Part shown: one piece after another, positions 19,168 through 29,480 of the stretch
Layout of the letters: each line of letters starts with the position of its first letter
How positions within the stretch are numbered: position 1 is the stretch's first letter
Source: Croceibacterium atlanticum
Lineage (GTDB): Bacteria > Pseudomonadota > Alphaproteobacteria > Sphingomonadales > Sphingomonadaceae
DNA: 64,000 nucleotides
Direction of reading: 5' to 3'
Assembly: GCF_001008165.2 (NCBI RefSeq)
Contig: NZ_CP011452.2
Span: 558,001 to 622,000, forward strand
Notes under the pieces: model-generated
Databases searched by the model: none
What the model was told of the DNA's origin: nothing
Seen by the model: only the letters and a program-made list of their open reading frames with translations
Program-made: the position numbers and the translations under genes

Positions 19168-19815
19168 ATGGCACATATTTCTTCCGAACTTTCCGAGCTT
19201 ATTGAAGGCTATCACCATTTCCGGGAACATGGCTGGAAGCCCGAGCGGGAGCGATGGACAGCGCTGAGCGAAGGCCAGCAACCGAGCGTGATGGTCATCG
19301 CCTGTTCCGATAGCCGAGTCGATCCTTCACAGATCTTCAATGTCAGCCCGGGCGAGATCTTCGTGGTCCGCAATGTCGCCGCTCTGGTGCCGCCTTTTGA
19401 AACCAATCCCGGCCATCACGGCGTTTCTGCCGCGCTGGAATTCGCGGTGCAGGTACTCAAGGTGAAGGAAATCATGGTGATGGGCCATGGCATGTGCGGC
19501 GGTTGCCAGGCGGCGCTGACGCAATCCATGCATGGCAGTGAACCGGGCAATGGCGGCTTTATCGCCGACTGGATCGAAATGCTGGACGAAGCCCGCGCCC
19601 CGATCGCCAGCAAGCTGGGGACGAGCGGCCGCGAGGCAGAACTGGCCATGGAACAGGCCGCGGTGAAGGTCAGCCTTGCCAATCTGCGGACCTTCCCTTG
19701 CGTGCAGGCAAAGGAAAGCCGCGGCACATTGCGCCTGAGCGGGGCCTTCTTCGCCATTTCCGATGGCGTGCTGCATCTGCTGGACGAGCAAACCGGCGCT
19801 TTCGCTCCGGCCTGA
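19168..19815 (+). CDS. beta-class carbonic anhydrase
   Basis: Interconverts CO2 and bicarbonate. 215 residues with a full zinc site: Cys-Asp-Arg in '[13 protein letters not shown]' and His-X2-Cys in 'GHGMCGG', plus the conserved '[10 protein letters not shown]'. The start at 19168 (MAHISSEL) is supported because earlier in-frame sequence lies in the lipA promoter region and does not look like protein. Divergent from lipA across 61 bp. A perfect inverted repeat follows 18 bp after the stop. Confidence 0.94.
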   Translation: MAHISSELSELIEGYHHFREHGWKPERERWTALSEGQQPSVMVIACSDSRVDPSQIFNVSPGEIFVVRNVAALVPPFETNPGHHGVSAALEFAVQVLKVKEIMVMGHGMCGGCQAALTQSMHGSEPGNGGFIADWIEMLDEARAPIASKLGTSGREAELAMEQAAVKVSLANLRTFPCVQAKESRGTLRLSGAFFAISDGVLHLLDEQTGAFAPA

Positions 19816-19833
19816 CAAGCGAGTGCGGCCGGG

Positions 19834-19867
19834 CGCGCTGGAACACTTGGAACACTGTTCCAGCGCG
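19834..19867. promoter_or_regulatory. 12-bp perfect inverted repeat with internal TGGAACA direct repeat
   Basis: CGCGCTGGAACA at 19834-19845 is mirrored exactly at 19856-19867. The loop brings a second TGGAACA, giving three copies of one half-site: two direct and one inverted, the last two forming TGGAACA-C-TGTTCCA. No T run follows, so a classic terminator is unlikely; an operator or a Rho-independent-like 3' hairpin of the carbonic anhydrase message are both open. Confidence 0.5.
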
Positions 19868-20080
19868 AAAATACCCGGCCCAACCGCACGCGGATTTTTG
19901 CGATTTCTCAGGCTTTTGCGGCTTGGCATAGGCATTTTGCCCGGAAACAGTACGGGAATGGTTGTAGGAAAGCTTGTTCTTTGCCGGATGCTGCGCCGGG
20001 CACACCCGTCCACAATTGTATGAGCCTGGCTATGGCGCCTTCGCTTGCCTTGGGCGCCCCTCCCCGCCATCAAGCGGGTC

Positions 20081-20794
20081 ATGGAAGAGGAAGCACTCAA
20101 GAACATCGCGCTGCTGATCGACGCAGACAATGCCAGCCACGCCGGGATCGACCCGGTGCTGACCGTTCTGGCGGAGCTAGGGCAGGTCAATATCCGCCGG
20201 GCATATGGCAATTGGGCCAAGCCGGCGCTCAGCAACTGGAGCAAGATCACCCATCGCTACGGCCTGCAGCCGATGCAGCAATTCGATCTGACCAAGGGCA
20301 AGAACGCCACTGACATGGCGATGACGATCGACGCCGTGGATCTGCTCTATCGCGGCAAGGTCGACGGGTTCGGCATCATGAGTTCGGACAGCGATTTCAC
20401 TCCGCTGGTCACGCGGCTGCGGCAGGATGGGCTGACCGTATATGGTTTCGGCAATGCCAAGGCGCCTGAACCGTTCAAGACGGCCTGCACCCGCTTCATC
20501 GATGTGGACCAGTTGATCCGCACATCCGAATCCGAAGACGGGAAACCCGCGTCCACCAGCCCGATCGACAAGGACCTGATCGAACTGCTGGGCGGTGCGT
20601 GGAAGGCGGCCAGCCGCGATGACGAAGGTTTTGCCCGCCTGCACGAAGTCGGCCAGATCGCCGGCAATCGTTCCAGCTTTGACGTGCGCAACCATGGCTA
20701 CAAGCGTCTGTCCGACCTGATCCAGGCCGCCAGCGACAATTTCAAGCTGGAACGGCGCGCGGACAACCAGCTTTACGTCAAGCGAGTGCGCTGA
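20081..20794 (+). CDS. NYN-domain protein with C-terminal LOTUS/OST-HTH domain
   Basis: 237 residues. The N-terminal PIN-like NYN nuclease fold shows its acidic residues in 'LLIDADNAS', 'TDMAMTIDAVDLLY' and 'GIMSSDSDFTPLVTRL'. The C-terminal part (about 165-237, 'FARLHEVGQIAGNRSSFDVRNHGYKRL' region) resembles the LOTUS/OST-HTH RNA-binding domain. LabA/DUF88-like proteins with this layout are predicted ribonucleases. ATG at 20081 chosen over TTG at 20045 because homology-like sequence begins with 'LKNIALLIDADNA'. No obvious operon partner. Confidence 0.85.
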   Translation: MEEEALKNIALLIDADNASHAGIDPVLTVLAELGQVNIRRAYGNWAKPALSNWSKITHRYGLQPMQQFDLTKGKNATDMAMTIDAVDLLYRGKVDGFGIMSSDSDFTPLVTRLRQDGLTVYGFGNAKAPEPFKTACTRFIDVDQLIRTSESEDGKPASTSPIDKDLIELLGGAWKAASRDDEGFARLHEVGQIAGNRSSFDVRNHGYKRLSDLIQAASDNFKLERRADNQLYVKRVR

Positions 20795-20857
20795 CGCAGG
20801 CCTTTGGGCACGAATTGCCGAGATGTCCGTTAACTTCCCGAACTGACAGGGGAAGTA

Positions 20858-21652
20858 ATGCTTCAGGCATCTGATAAAATTCGCTGGCTTGTAAGGCTCG
20901 GCTATCTTTCGAGAGCGGTGCTTTACGGCATGATCGGGGTGCTTGCCCTGAACAGTTCCGATCAGGTGCGGGATGGCGCGAAAGGCGTGTTCCGGGCGAT
21001 AGAGGATTTCCCGGCCGGCACGGCCTTGTTGTGGATCGTTACAATCGGGATGGTCGGTTATGCGCTGTTCCGTTTCGCTTCCCCGCTATTCGACATCGAA
21101 CATGAGGGCAGCGACAAGAAGGGGATTGCGATCAGGATCGGCCATGCCGGCAGCGCCATTGGCCACCTTGTCCTTGCCTATACCGCTTTCCAGCTTGCAA
21201 CGGGCAGCGGCTCTGGCGGCAATGCTGCGCAGGAAGCCGCGGCCGGCGTCCTTTCCTTCCAGCTCGGTTCCTTCGTCCTGGGCCTGTTGGGCGCTGCCTT
21301 TTTGCTGACAGCCATATTCCAGGCGAAAAAGGGCGTTTCCGGCGAATTCATGAACCGGGTCAGCTCTGCTGCCCCATCAGCCACCCGCTGGATCGGAGGC
21401 CTGGGCTATGCTGCGCGGGCTGTGGTCTTCGCGGTAATCGGCTGGTCGCTGATTCAATCGGCCTGGTTTTCGACCAGTTCCGAAGTGGTTTCGCTTGGCG
21501 GGGCAATTGCCTCGCTAAGCGATGACGGGATCTGGTTCGATCTGGTGGCAGTCGGCCTCGTGCTGTTTGGAATCTTCAGCCTGTTCCTCGCCCGTTACCG
21601 GATCGTGCCGGATCTTGGTCCGGACGGAAGAGTACCGAGTTTCCGGCTATGA
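20858..21652 (+). CDS. DUF1206 six-helix membrane protein
   Basis: 264 residues with three internal repeats of two helices each, opening 'RLGYLSRAVLYGMIGVLAL', 'RIGHAGSAIGHLVLAYTAF' and 'GLGYAARAVVFAVIGWSLI'. The repeated G-Y/H-x2-R/S-A start of each unit is the DUF1206 signature. Function unknown. A good ribosome binding site (AGGGGAAG) precedes the ATG. It overlaps the next gene by 4 bp, so the two membrane proteins are probably made together. Confidence 0.85.
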   Translation: MLQASDKIRWLVRLGYLSRAVLYGMIGVLALNSSDQVRDGAKGVFRAIEDFPAGTALLWIVTIGMVGYALFRFASPLFDIEHEGSDKKGIAIRIGHAGSAIGHLVLAYTAFQLATGSGSGGNAAQEAAAGVLSFQLGSFVLGLLGAAFLLTAIFQAKKGVSGEFMNRVSSAAPSATRWIGGLGYAARAVVFAVIGWSLIQSAWFSTSSEVVSLGGAIASLSDDGIWFDLVAVGLVLFGIFSLFLARYRIVPDLGPDGRVPSFRL

Positions 21653-22431
21653 ACGACATGTCTTCCGCGGCAAAAAACAAGGCAGGGACCAGCGGCAAGA
21701 ATGCCTCCCTCTACCGGATGGTCATGGAAAAGCATGTCTGTCCATATGGCGTGAAGTCCAGATGGTTGCTGGAACGCAATGGCTACACGGTGGAAGACCA
21801 CCATCTCACCACGCGTGAACAGACCGATGCGTTCAAGGAACGGCACGGCGTGGCAACCACGCCGCAGACCTTTATCGGCGGGGAACGGATCGGCGGATAT
21901 GATTCCCTGCGCGAATATTTCGGGCAAAGCCTGCCCGCAGAAGGCGAGACGAGCTACAAGCCGGTGCTGGCGATATTCGGCGTCGCGCTGGGGCTGGCAG
22001 TCGCGCTGAGCCTGTGGGCTTTCGGCACGGCTCTCACCATTCGCGGGGCCGAATGGTTCGTAGCCTTTTCCATGGCGATGCTGGCCATGACCAAGCTGCA
22101 GGATGTCGAAACCTTTTCGACCATGTTTGTCGGCTATGACCTGCTGGCGCGGCGATTTGTGCCTTATGCCTATGCCTATCCATTTCTTGAGGGGGCAGCG
22201 GCTATTCTCATGGCCGGAAGGCTGCTGCCCTGGCTTTCGATCCCAATTGCCCTGTTCATTGGCACGGTTGGCGCCGTATCGGTATTCTATGCGGTCTATG
22301 TGCAGAAGCGGGAGATCAAATGCGCCTGCGTGGGCGGCAGCGGGAATGTGCCGCTGGGCTTTGTCTCGCTGACAGAGAACCTCGCCATGATGGGCATGGG
22401 GCTGTGGATGCTGCTGCGCGCGCTGGCCTGA
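21649..22431 (+). CDS. glutaredoxin domain fused to MauE/DoxX-like membrane domain
   Basis: 260 residues. Residues about 20-100 look like a glutaredoxin: 'MEKHVCPYGVKSRWLLERNG', then 'TTPQTFIGGERIGGYDSLREYF'. The redox site is CPYG, so only one active cysteine. Residues 105-260 form four hydrophobic helices resembling the MauE/DoxX redox-associated membrane family, ending with a 'KREIKCACVGG' Cys pair between helices 3 and 4. An electron-transfer or disulfide-handling role across the inner membrane is inferred. It ends 3 bp from a convergent lipoprotein gene. Confidence 0.8.
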   Translation: MNDMSSAAKNKAGTSGKNASLYRMVMEKHVCPYGVKSRWLLERNGYTVEDHHLTTREQTDAFKERHGVATTPQTFIGGERIGGYDSLREYFGQSLPAEGETSYKPVLAIFGVALGLAVALSLWAFGTALTIRGAEWFVAFSMAMLAMTKLQDVETFSTMFVGYDLLARRFVPYAYAYPFLEGAAAILMAGRLLPWLSIPIALFIGTVGAVSVFYAVYVQKREIKCACVGGSGNVPLGFVSLTENLAMMGMGLWMLLRALA

Positions 22432-22434
22432 TGA

Positions 22435-22932
22435 TCAGGTGCGGCACTGGGCCAGCCCCGTCCCTTCATAGACCACGCGGCCCTGGGGATCGCGGAGGGT
22501 GACAGTGCCTTCGTAATCGACACTTTCCCCCTCTGACGGCTCCCCCTCCCCATCGAGCCGGAGCTGCAGCGAATATTCCCGGCCATTATAGACCGAGCGC
22601 GTGCCGTTCAGCAGTTCACGCGCACCCGGATCGGCGGCAAAGCGCATCATTTCGCCCTCCACCTTGACGAATGCATCGACCGGCCGGGCAATCACGCGTG
22701 TGCCCAGGCTGGTGCCCGGGGCGAAATTGCAGGCTTTGCCGAGCAGATCATACCGTTCGATATCCGGATAGAGGATCGGTTCCGGCGTGATCTCGCGCAG
22801 GGGCGCGCCCATCTTGTTCGCCTCTTCCACCATGGCGATATCGCGTTCCGCCTGTGCCGCACGTTCCTCTGGCGAGATTTCCTCGGAGCAGCCGGCCAGA
22901 ACCAGAACCGCCAAGACCATGCGCCGCATCAA
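22435..22932 (-). CDS. hypothetical lipoprotein
   Basis: 165 residues starting with a short signal peptide and lipobox ('LAVLVLAGC'), so the mature protein is predicted to be lipid-anchored at Cys-15. The rest is hydrophilic with two cysteines ('GKACNFAP' and near the C-terminus 'AQCRT') that could pair. No family recognised. The start overlaps the mutL stop by 4 bp, suggesting co-expression with mutL, a common but unexplained arrangement. Confidence 0.8.
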   Translation of the reverse strand: MMRRMVLAVLVLAGCSEEISPEERAAQAERDIAMVEEANKMGAPLREITPEPILYPDIERYDLLGKACNFAPGTSLGTRVIARPVDAFVKVEGEMMRFAADPGARELLNGTRSVYNGREYSLQLRLDGEGEPSEGESVDYEGTVTLRDPQGRVVYEGTGLAQCRT

Positions 22933-24731
22933 TGTCTCCCGAAAAGTTTTTCGACGTCCTCCATGGACAATTTAACCCAAGTTGGCCGCCCATGGTTGCA
23001 TTGTCCTGAACGCGGCGTGCGTTCCATCTCACGCAGAAGTGCATTCATCTCTGCCACTGACATTGTGCGCCCTGCGCGGACCGACCCGTGGCAGGCCATC
23101 GTGGCCAGCACATATTCGATCTTCTCCCCCAACAGAAGGCTGTCGCCATGCCGGGCAATGTCATCGGCGAGGTCAATCAGAAGCTTTTCCGGATCGGCAT
23201 TTTTCAGCGCGGCTGGCAAGGCCCGAACCAGCATTGCGCCAGGGCCGAAGCGTTCCATGACCAGCCCGAATTCCAGCAGCTTTTCCGCCTGGTCTTCCAG
23301 CCTGTCGCAGGCCGGTTCGTCCAGTTCCACTACTTCCGGCATCAGCAGGGCCTGGCTGGCGGCGATCTTTTCGCTCATCCCGGCTGCGCGGAGCCGTTCC
23401 AGCACCAGCCTTTCATGCGCTGCGTGTTGATCCACCAGGACCAGCCCGTCGCTTGCTTCGGCGACGATATAAGTGTTGGCCACTTGCCCCCTGGCAATGC
23501 CCAGCGGGTATTGGCCTGCTTCCTCCGGCAGTTCCTCGGCCATTTCGGCGCGGCCCTGCGGCGCGGCCAGCACTTCGGATTCACTGCCGCGCCAGACGGG
23601 GCGCGGTTCGGCGAGCGATGGCGAAGGCGCGCTCCAGTCCCGTCCGGAGAAGATCGAACGAAGGGCGGGCGATGGCTCATCCCTTGCCGGCTCCGCCTGC
23701 CAGCGGCCCATGGCGGCCGCATCGGGGGCCTGCGCACTGCGGCGATCGCCGGTGGAAAGCGCCTGCCGCAATCCGGAAACGATGAAACCGCGCACCGCCG
23801 GGGCATCGCGAAAGCGGACCTCCGTCTTGGCCGGATGGACGTTCACATCCACATCCTCGGGCGGCAATTGCAGGAACAGGGCCAGCACTGCGTGCCGATC
23901 CCGCGCGAGCATATCGGCATAGGCGCCGCGCACTGCCCCCGTCAGCACGCGGTCCTTCACCGGGCGGCCATTGACGAACAGATATTGATGATCGGCCACG
24001 CCGCGATTGTAGGTCGGCAATCCGGCCAGCCCGGTCAGCCGCATCTCCCCGCGTTCAAGATCGATCGAAACGCCGTTATCCGCCAGTTCGCGGGCGATGA
24101 TCTGCGCCACGCGCGCTTCTGTCCCTTCCCCGCCCTGAAGGCCGAGGATCCGGCGGTCCCCGTGCTGGAAGGTGAAGCCGATATCCGGTCGCGCCATTGC
24201 AAGCCGGCGGACCACGTCGAGACAGGCGGCATATTCGCTGCGCGGCGTGCGCAGGAATTTGCGCCGCGCCGGAATACGGCCGAACAGGTTTTCCACCCGG
24301 ACGCGCGTGCCCGGCGGGAGGGCGGCCGGCCCTTCCTCCATCAATTGGCCGTGATCGACAACGCGCTTCCAGCCCTGTTCCGCGCCGCGCACCCGGCTTT
24401 CCAGAGAAAGGCGGGCGACGCTGGCGATGGAAGGCAAGGCTTCCCCGCGAAAGCCGAGCGTAGCCACCTGTTCGATCGCATCGTCCGGCAATTTGGACGT
24501 CGCGTGGCGTTCCAGTGCCAGCGCCATTTCATCCGCGGTCATGCCGCAGCCATCATCGGTAACTTCGATCCGTGCCAGCCCGCCTTCGGCAATGGTAACG
24601 GCAATCCGGGTTGCGCCGGAATCGATTGCGTTCTCTACCAGTTCCTTGAGGGCGGAGGCGGGCCGTTCCACCACTTCGCCAGCCGCGATGCGGTTGATCA
24701 GCGTCTCTGGAAGGCGGCGAATTGCGGACAT
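22929..24731 (-). CDS. mutL: DNA mismatch repair protein MutL
   Basis: 600 residues. GHKL ATPase motifs are at the N-terminus: 'NRIAAGEVVERPASALKELV', 'VTDDGCGM' and 'LGFRGEAL'. The C-terminal dimerisation domain carries the nicking endonuclease motif DQHA-X2-E-X4-E ('DQHAAHERLVLE'), with 'MACHGSVRAGR' and 'CNHGRPTWV' late motifs. So this MutL probably nicks DNA itself, in keeping with bacteria lacking MutH. Divergent from mreB over 180 bp. Confidence 0.96.
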   Translation of the reverse strand: MSAIRRLPETLINRIAAGEVVERPASALKELVENAIDSGATRIAVTIAEGGLARIEVTDDGCGMTADEMALALERHATSKLPDDAIEQVATLGFRGEALPSIASVARLSLESRVRGAEQGWKRVVDHGQLMEEGPAALPPGTRVRVENLFGRIPARRKFLRTPRSEYAACLDVVRRLAMARPDIGFTFQHGDRRILGLQGGEGTEARVAQIIARELADNGVSIDLERGEMRLTGLAGLPTYNRGVADHQYLFVNGRPVKDRVLTGAVRGAYADMLARDRHAVLALFLQLPPEDVDVNVHPAKTEVRFRDAPAVRGFIVSGLRQALSTGDRRSAQAPDAAAMGRWQAEPARDEPSPALRSIFSGRDWSAPSPSLAEPRPVWRGSESEVLAAPQGRAEMAEELPEEAGQYPLGIARGQVANTYIVAEASDGLVLVDQHAAHERLVLERLRAAGMSEKIAASQALLMPEVVELDEPACDRLEDQAEKLLEFGLVMERFGPGAMLVRALPAALKNADPEKLLIDLADDIARHGDSLLLGEKIEYVLATMACHGSVRAGRTMSVAEMNALLREMERTPRSGQCNHGRPTWVKLSMEDVEKLFGRH

Positions 24732-24896
24732 TGGGCCCTAGTAACGCCCGCCCAGTTCGATTTCGAGACGAGCCGTGTAAAACTCCCCGAAAATCGACAA
24801 AATTTTTGGCCTTTCACGGCACAGCAAGCTAAGGAGCCGGCTCTTCCGGTTTGCGCAAGCCGCTCGCATCCCGGCCTGCCAGAAATTTTGCGGTGA

Positions 24897-25958
<1,062 letters not shown>

Positions 25959-25992
25959 GGCCGGTTCGCAAGCAACAAGGGAAAGGGCGGGC

Positions 25993-26889
25993 ATGGCGCC
26001 GCCGGCAAGCCGCCGTACGGGAAGCAACAAGAAGGCGCAGATGGGCGTCTTCACTGGTTATGTCGTCGCCGGGATCGGCGCGCTGATCGGTGCCACCTTG
26101 CTGATTATCTCCATCTGGCGACCCGAAACCTTTTCTGGAATCCGGACCGCGGCCAGCGACGTGGCCTCCCCGGCGGGGGAGATCGGGGCAGAAGCGCGCA
26201 CCGAAGGGCGCGGCATTTTTGCCGCCATCGCCGGATATTACCGTGCAGGCAGCCGCAATGCGGAACTGGAACGGGAAATCCGCATCGCCCGCGTGAAACT
26301 GGCAGAAGCCGAAGCTGTCGAGCAGGAGAATGAGCGGCTGAAGGCCGTGCTCGCCCTGTCGGCCGGGCAGACTGAGCCTGTGGCCTATGCCCGGCTGATC
26401 GGCGGCACTTCCTCCAGCGCCCGCAGGTTCGCCTATCTTTCAGCTGGCCGCGATGACGGGGTGAAGCCGGGAATGCCGGTCAGTTCTCCCATGGGGCTGG
26501 TCGGCCGTGTGCTGGAAGCGGGGGCGCGCAGTTCACGCGTGTTGCTGCTGACCGATCCGGAAAGCATGATCCCGGTGCGCCGGGCGACCGATGACGTGGT
26601 GGCCTTTGCCGAAGGGCGCGCCGATGGTTCGCTGCGGCTGCGGCTGGTCAATCTGGGCATCAATCCGATCAGGGAGGGCGATGTGTTCGTCACTTCCGGT
26701 GCGGGCGGATTGTTCCGGCCCGGTACGGCCGTGGCACTGGCGACGGAGATCACGAAAGACGGCGCCATTGCACGCCTGCTGAGCAATCCGGCCGCCACCG
26801 ATATCGTGGTGGTTGAACCCGTCTGGCAACCCGAAGCCGTAAGGGCCGTCACCATGCCGGACGCATCCGATCAGGCCGAAGGCGACTGA
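25993..26889 (+). CDS. mreC: rod shape-determining protein MreC
   Basis: 298 residues: basic N-terminal tail, one transmembrane helix (about 18-40), a coiled-coil stretch ('RNAELEREIRIARVKLAEAE'), then the periplasmic beta-barrel pair with 'GVKPGMPVSSPMGLVGRV'. MreC links MreB to PBP2 in the elongation complex. It follows mreB by 34 bp and abuts mreD (stop/start share a base, TGATGG). Confidence 0.93.
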   Translation: MAPPASRRTGSNKKAQMGVFTGYVVAGIGALIGATLLIISIWRPETFSGIRTAASDVASPAGEIGAEARTEGRGIFAAIAGYYRAGSRNAELEREIRIARVKLAEAEAVEQENERLKAVLALSAGQTEPVAYARLIGGTSSSARRFAYLSAGRDDGVKPGMPVSSPMGLVGRVLEAGARSSRVLLLTDPESMIPVRRATDDVVAFAEGRADGSLRLRLVNLGINPIREGDVFVTSGAGGLFRPGTAVALATEITKDGAIARLLSNPAATDIVVVEPVWQPEAVRAVTMPDASDQAEGD

Positions 26890-27443
26890 TGGAGCGGCTC
26901 AATCCGCAGGCGCGGCGGGACGCGTTCGGCAGCAAGATCAATCGCGACCATTTGCCCCTCCTCGTTTACGGTGTGCCGTGGCTGACGATATTGCTGGGTT
27001 CGCTGACCCCGTGGTTGCCGATTATCTCGCCGGCGCCAGTCATGCCGCCCATGGCGTTGCTGATGATGCTTGGCTGGCGGCTGCTGCGTCCGGGGGTGCT
27101 GCCCCTGTGGGCCGGCCTGCCGATCGGGCTGTTTGACGATCTCTTTTCCGGGCAACCGTTGGGCAGCGGTATCTTGCTGTTCTCACTCGCCCTGATTGCA
27201 GTCGACCTGATCGAAATCCGTTTTCCCTGGCGCAGCTTCTGGCTGGACTGGCTGACCGCCACGGCAATCGTCGCCATCTATCTGTTTGCCTGCGCGGTAA
27301 TTTCCGGGCTGGCCTTCAACCCTGTACAGCTTCGGGTCATTCTTCCGCAGCTATTGCTGTCGATCGTGCTCATCCCCATTCTTGCCCGCGTGATTTCCCT
27401 GCTCGACAGATTCCGCCTGATGCGTATCCGGCGCCTGCGCTGA
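26889..27443 (+). CDS. mreD: rod shape-determining protein MreD
   Basis: 184-residue hydrophobic protein with about five predicted membrane helices, such as 'LLVYGVPWLTILLGSL' and 'TATAIVAIYLFACAVI'. The sequence is weakly conserved, as usual for MreD; identification rests on topology and exact operon position between mreC and mrdA. Part of the elongasome. The start shares a base with the mreC stop; mrdA follows after 3 bp. Confidence 0.88.
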   Translation: MERLNPQARRDAFGSKINRDHLPLLVYGVPWLTILLGSLTPWLPIISPAPVMPPMALLMMLGWRLLRPGVLPLWAGLPIGLFDDLFSGQPLGSGILLFSLALIAVDLIEIRFPWRSFWLDWLTATAIVAIYLFACAVISGLAFNPVQLRVILPQLLLSIVLIPILARVISLLDRFRLMRIRRLR

Positions 27444-27446
27444 CCC

Positions 27447-29480
27447 ATGGCCCTGAACAAGTTCACCTCCAGTTCGCTTCGGCAAAGTTTCGACCGCCGC
27501 AGCTTCATAGTGGGCGGTATCCAGGGCGGCATTGGCGTGCTGCTGGCGGCGCGCATGGGCTATATCGCCGTGGCCGAGAACGAAAAATACGAGATGGAGG
27601 CGGAAAGCAACCGGGTAAACCTGTCGCTCATCCCGCCCCGCCGTGGCTGGATCCTCGACCGCAATGGCGCACCGCTGGCATCGAACAGGGCCGATTTCCG
27701 GATCGATATTTTTCCCGACAGGCTCACCGATGCCGATGCAACGGTGGAACAGCTCAGCGATCTGCTGAACTTCTCGCCGGCGGAAAAAGAGGATCTGCGC
27801 GACAGGCTGGACAAGTCGGCAGGATTTCAGCCCGTTCCTGTGGCCAGCGGGCTGGAGTACGAAACATTCGCCGCGGTCAGCGTGCGCTTGCCGGACATGC
27901 ACGGTGTCGTGCCGCAGCGCGGTTTTTCCCGCTATTACCCGACCGGGGCGAGCGTGGGCCATCTGATCGGCTATGTCGGCCCCGCCTCGCGCGAGGAGTA
28001 TGAGGCCGATCCCAGCCCCCTGCTTGTCACGCCCGGTTTCAAGGTCGGCAAGGACGGGCTGGAAAAGCAGTTCGAACAGACATTGCGCGGCGAACCGGGC
28101 GCAAGGCGGGTGGAAGTCACCGCCTCGGGCCGGATTGTCCGCGATCTCGAAACGAGAGAAGATGTCCAGGGGAACGCGATCCGGCTGACGATCGACGGCC
28201 CGTTACAGGATTATGCAGCCCGGCGCATCGGGCTGGAATCCGGTTCCGTCGTGGTGATAGATTGCCTGACCGGCGATTTGCTCTGCATGGCGTCCATGCC
28301 CAGCTTCGATCCCAACAGCTTTTCCGACGGTATCGGCCGCGTGGAATACCAGATGTTGCGGGATGACGAACGGGTTCCGCTGCGCAACAAGGTGCTGAAG
28401 GGCCTGTATCCGCCGGGTTCGACGGTGAAGCCCATGGTGGCCATGTCCTTCCTCGAAGCCGGGCTTGACCCTCATGCGGCGACGACCTGCACAGGCGGGC
28501 TGCGCGTCGGCAATCGTGTATTCCATTGCTGGCAGCGCGGCGGCCATGGCCGGGTGGATATGGCCAAGGGCATTTACCAGTCCTGCGACGTGTATTTCTA
28601 TCACTTTGCCCAGCAGCTTGGCATGGATGTGATCGCCCCCATGGCCCGGCGGTGCGGCATGGGGCAGGAATTCCCCCTGCCCGTCACCAGCCAGTTTTAC
28701 GGCACAGTGCCCGATCCGGCGTGGAAGCTGCAGAAATACGGCCAGAAATGGCAAGCTTTTGACACGGTGAATGCCACGATCGGCCAAGGATACATGCTGG
28801 CCAACCCGTTGCAACTGGCAGTGATGTCGGCCCGCCTCGCCACGGGCAACAAGGTGATGCCGCGCCTGCTGATAGACGGGACGCGCCCCAAATTCGACAC
28901 GATGAATTTCCACGGTGACCACGTGCAGGTGATCCAGAACGCGATGAGCGACGTGGTGAACGGCCCCGGCACGGCCGGGCGCGCTCGCCTGCCAATCGAT
29001 GACGTGCTGCTGGCCGGCAAGACGGGTACCGCGCAGGTTGTCAGCCTCAGTGTCGCCAGCGGGAAGAGCGGGCCGTGGAAATATCGCGACCACGGTCTGT
29101 TCATCAGTTTCGCGCCTTTCGACAATCCCCGCTATGCTTGCGCCGTGGTGATCGAACATGGCGGCGGATCCAGCGCTGCCTACCCTATCGCCCGCGACGT
29201 GATGACATTCCTGTTCGACCCCGCAAAGGGATTGGACGCGTTGCACAAGCTGGAAGAACAATGGGGCGGTACGGCGCAGGAACGTCTGGCCGCGCAATAT
29301 GCGCAATATGCCACTGCCGCCGGTGTCGATCTTCCCCCCGCCCCGGCCGATCCGGTCGCCGTGGCGCGGGAAGTGGATGCCGAAGCGCGTGCTGCCGCGC
29401 AGCCGGCCACCGCCGCGACCGAGGCCGTGACGCCTCGGCCCGAACCTGAGGCGAACACGGCAGCGAGGACGGGCGAATGA
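27447..29480 (+). CDS. mrdA: penicillin-binding protein 2 (transpeptidase)
   Basis: 677-residue class B PBP that crosslinks side-wall peptidoglycan with RodA. One N-terminal membrane helix, the pedestal motif 'PPRRGWILDRNGAPLASN', then the transpeptidase domain: STVK in 'YPPGSTVKPMVAM' (active serine), SCD in 'YQSCDVYFY' at the SxN position, and KTG in 'LAGKTGTAQV'. The C-terminal tail (about 620-677) is Ala/Pro-rich and low complexity. It overlaps mrdB by 4 bp. Confidence 0.95.
   Translation: MALNKFTSSSLRQSFDRRSFIVGGIQGGIGVLLAARMGYIAVAENEKYEMEAESNRVNLSLIPPRRGWILDRNGAPLASNRADFRIDIFPDRLTDADATVEQLSDLLNFSPAEKEDLRDRLDKSAGFQPVPVASGLEYETFAAVSVRLPDMHGVVPQRGFSRYYPTGASVGHLIGYVGPASREEYEADPSPLLVTPGFKVGKDGLEKQFEQTLRGEPGARRVEVTASGRIVRDLETREDVQGNAIRLTIDGPLQDYAARRIGLESGSVVVIDCLTGDLLCMASMPSFDPNSFSDGIGRVEYQMLRDDERVPLRNKVLKGLYPPGSTVKPMVAMSFLEAGLDPHAATTCTGGLRVGNRVFHCWQRGGHGRVDMAKGIYQSCDVYFYHFAQQLGMDVIAPMARRCGMGQEFPLPVTSQFYGTVPDPAWKLQKYGQKWQAFDTVNATIGQGYMLANPLQLAVMSARLATGNKVMPRLLIDGTRPKFDTMNFHGDHVQVIQNAMSDVVNGPGTAGRARLPIDDVLLAGKTGTAQVVSLSVASGKSGPWKYRDHGLFISFAPFDNPRYACAVVIEHGGGSSAAYPIARDVMTFLFDPAKGLDALHKLEEQWGGTAQERLAAQYAQYATAAGVDLPPAPADPVAVAREVDAEARAAAQPATAATEAVTPRPEPEANTAARTGE

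Noticed and set aside
19834-19867. LexA-type SOS box
   Set aside because: The alphaproteobacterial pattern needs GTTC-N7-GTTC; spacing here is 5 in the direct pair and 3 in the inverted pair.
23088-24896. 602-codon open frame on the plus strand opposite mutL
   Set aside because: Entirely antisense to a gene with all MutL motifs; long antisense frames are expected in GC-rich DNA.
28803-28814. Further copy of the island palindrome in mrdA
   Set aside because: CAACCCGTTGCA lacks the leading TG and is only a partial match, explained by the coding sequence.
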